A DNA stretch of 6,106 bases from Magnetovibrio sp. Lineage in GTDB: Bacteria > Pseudomonadota > Alphaproteobacteria > Rhodospirillales > Magnetovibrionaceae. This document shows positions 5,459 to 6,106 of this stretch, piece by piece. A model generated the notes under the pieces. It had not been told where the DNA came from, did not search any database, and saw only the letters and a program-made list of their open reading frames with translations. The stretch is taken from positions 1 through 6,106 of the forward strand of contig JAESUA010000108.1 of assembly GCA_016763255.1 (NCBI GenBank), given 5' to 3'. How positions within the stretch are numbered: position 1 is the stretch's first letter; the number at the start of each line of letters is the position of its first letter. The position numbers and the translations under genes are program-made.

Positions 5459-6106
5459 GTGATAAAATCAAATGTGACATCTGTATCATCGGCGCGGGGT
5501 CTGGTGGCCTGTCGGTGGCGGCCGGGGCATCGCAAATGGGTGCCAAGGTGGTGCTGATCGAAAAAGCCAAGATGGGCGGCGATTGTCTCAATACCGGCTG
5601 CGTGCCGTCCAAGGCATTGCTGGCGGCGGGCCATGCGGCACAAAATGCCCGCCGGGCGCAGCGATTTGGCATCAAAACCGGTAAGGTCAGCGCCAACGGC
5701 AAAAAAGTCTTCCAACATGTACGCGATGTGATCGCCAAAATCGAACCCAATGACAGCGTCGAACGCTTTCAAAGCCTGGGCGTCAACGTCATCCAGGGTG
5801 AAGGCCGTTTTGTCGGGCCCGACACCGTGGAGGTCAATGATCAAACAGTTGTGGCCCGCAAATTTGTCATCGCCACCGGCTCATCGGCTTTTGTTCCGCC
5901 GATCAAAGGACTCGAAGGCCTTCAGGTTCTGACCAATGAAAACGTTTTTGATTTGGATGTGGTGCCGGATCATTTGATCGTCATCGGCGGCGGCCCCATC
6001 GGCTGCGAGTTGGCCCAAGCGTTTCGCCATTTGGGATCTGAGGTGACGATTCTCGAAATGTTTAAGATCATGCCCAAGGACGACCCCGAACTGGTCCGGG
6101 TGGTGC
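5455..6106 (+). CDS. FAD-dependent pyridine nucleotide-disulfide oxidoreductase, mercuric-reductase-like (3' end outside window)
   Basis: The gene starts at GTG 5455 and is open to the window edge: 217 complete codons of a family usually about 450 to 480 residues long. It belongs to the class-I flavoprotein disulfide reductases (lipoamide dehydrogenase, glutathione reductase, MerA). The FAD dinucleotide fold is IIGAGSGGLSVAAGASQMG (11-29), ending in the ribose-binding acid E36. The redox-active disulfide is GGDCLNTGCVPSKAL (41-55; C44 and C49). VIATGSSAFVPPIKG (138-152) is the second FAD contact, and IVIGGGPIGCELAQAF (175-190) begins the NAD(P) fold. E201 at the end of that fold's second strand favours NADH over NADPH (inference). 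No N-terminal heavy-metal (HMA) domain is present, unlike classical MerA. The GGDCLNxGCVPSK form is common in 'mercuric reductase-like' proteins of unknown substrate. The diagnostic C-terminal His-Glu pair and any extra cysteines are not visible, so mercury reduction should not be assumed. Confidence 0.93.
   Translation, partial: MSDKIKCDICIIGAGSGGLSVAAGASQMGAKVVLIEKAKMGGDCLNTGCVPSKALLAAGHAAQNARRAQRFGIKTGKVSANGKKVFQHVRDVIAKIEPNDSVERFQSLGVNVIQGEGRFVGPDTVEVNDQTVVARKFVIATGSSAFVPPIKGLEGLQVLTNENVFDLDVVPDHLIVIGGGPIGCELAQAFRHLGSEVTILEMFKIMPKDDPELVRVV

Noticed and set aside
5455..6106. Calling the oxidoreductase merA or lpdA
   Set aside because: The visible part fits the superfamily but lacks an HMA domain and mer neighbours for merA, and lacks 2-oxoacid dehydrogenase neighbours for lpdA. 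The diagnostic C-terminus is outside the window.

Overview
The window is chromosomal and looks alphaproteobacterial, most likely from the Rhodospirillales or a relative. It has moderately high GC, and L34, RnpA, YidC and EngB all have alphaproteobacterial-style sequences. The gene order rpmH-rnpA-yidD-yidC-engB-argB is familiar from that group. The genus is not determined. I see no mobile element, CRISPR array, tRNA or rRNA.

Minus strand, 4440 down to 59, is one compact co-directional cluster read right to left. It runs rpmH (ribosomal protein L34, GTG start), rnpA (RNase P protein), yidD (membrane insertion factor), yidC (membrane insertase), engB (ribosome-assembly GTPase) and argB (acetylglutamate kinase). 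A near-consensus sigma-70 promoter (-35 at 4497-4502, 17-base spacer, -10 at 4474-4479) lies just upstream of rpmH. A strong hairpin/U-tract terminator (3-37) lies just past argB. Gaps between genes are 10, 9, 57, 22 and 69 bases, and I see no convincing internal terminator, so a single transcription unit of about 4.5 kb is plausible. Its genes couple ribosome production (L34, EngB), tRNA 5' maturation (RnpA) and membrane protein insertion (YidD, YidC). The arginine-pathway kinase sits at the end as a metabolic passenger.

A 256-base divergent intergenic region (4441-4696) holds the rpmH promoter and presumably the promoter of the rightward genes, which I could not place with confidence.

Plus strand, 4697 to the window end, is a two-gene translationally coupled pair. 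The first gene is a polytopic VTT/DedA-superfamily (TVP38/TMEM64-like) membrane protein. The second is an FAD-dependent pyridine nucleotide-disulfide oxidoreductase of the mercuric-reductase-like type, cut off by the window edge. The genes overlap by 4 bases (GTGA), and a perfect Shine-Dalgarno lies inside the end of the first. This pair is the least understood part of the window and the best candidate for an uncharacterised system. The rest is an ordinary, well-conserved housekeeping locus.
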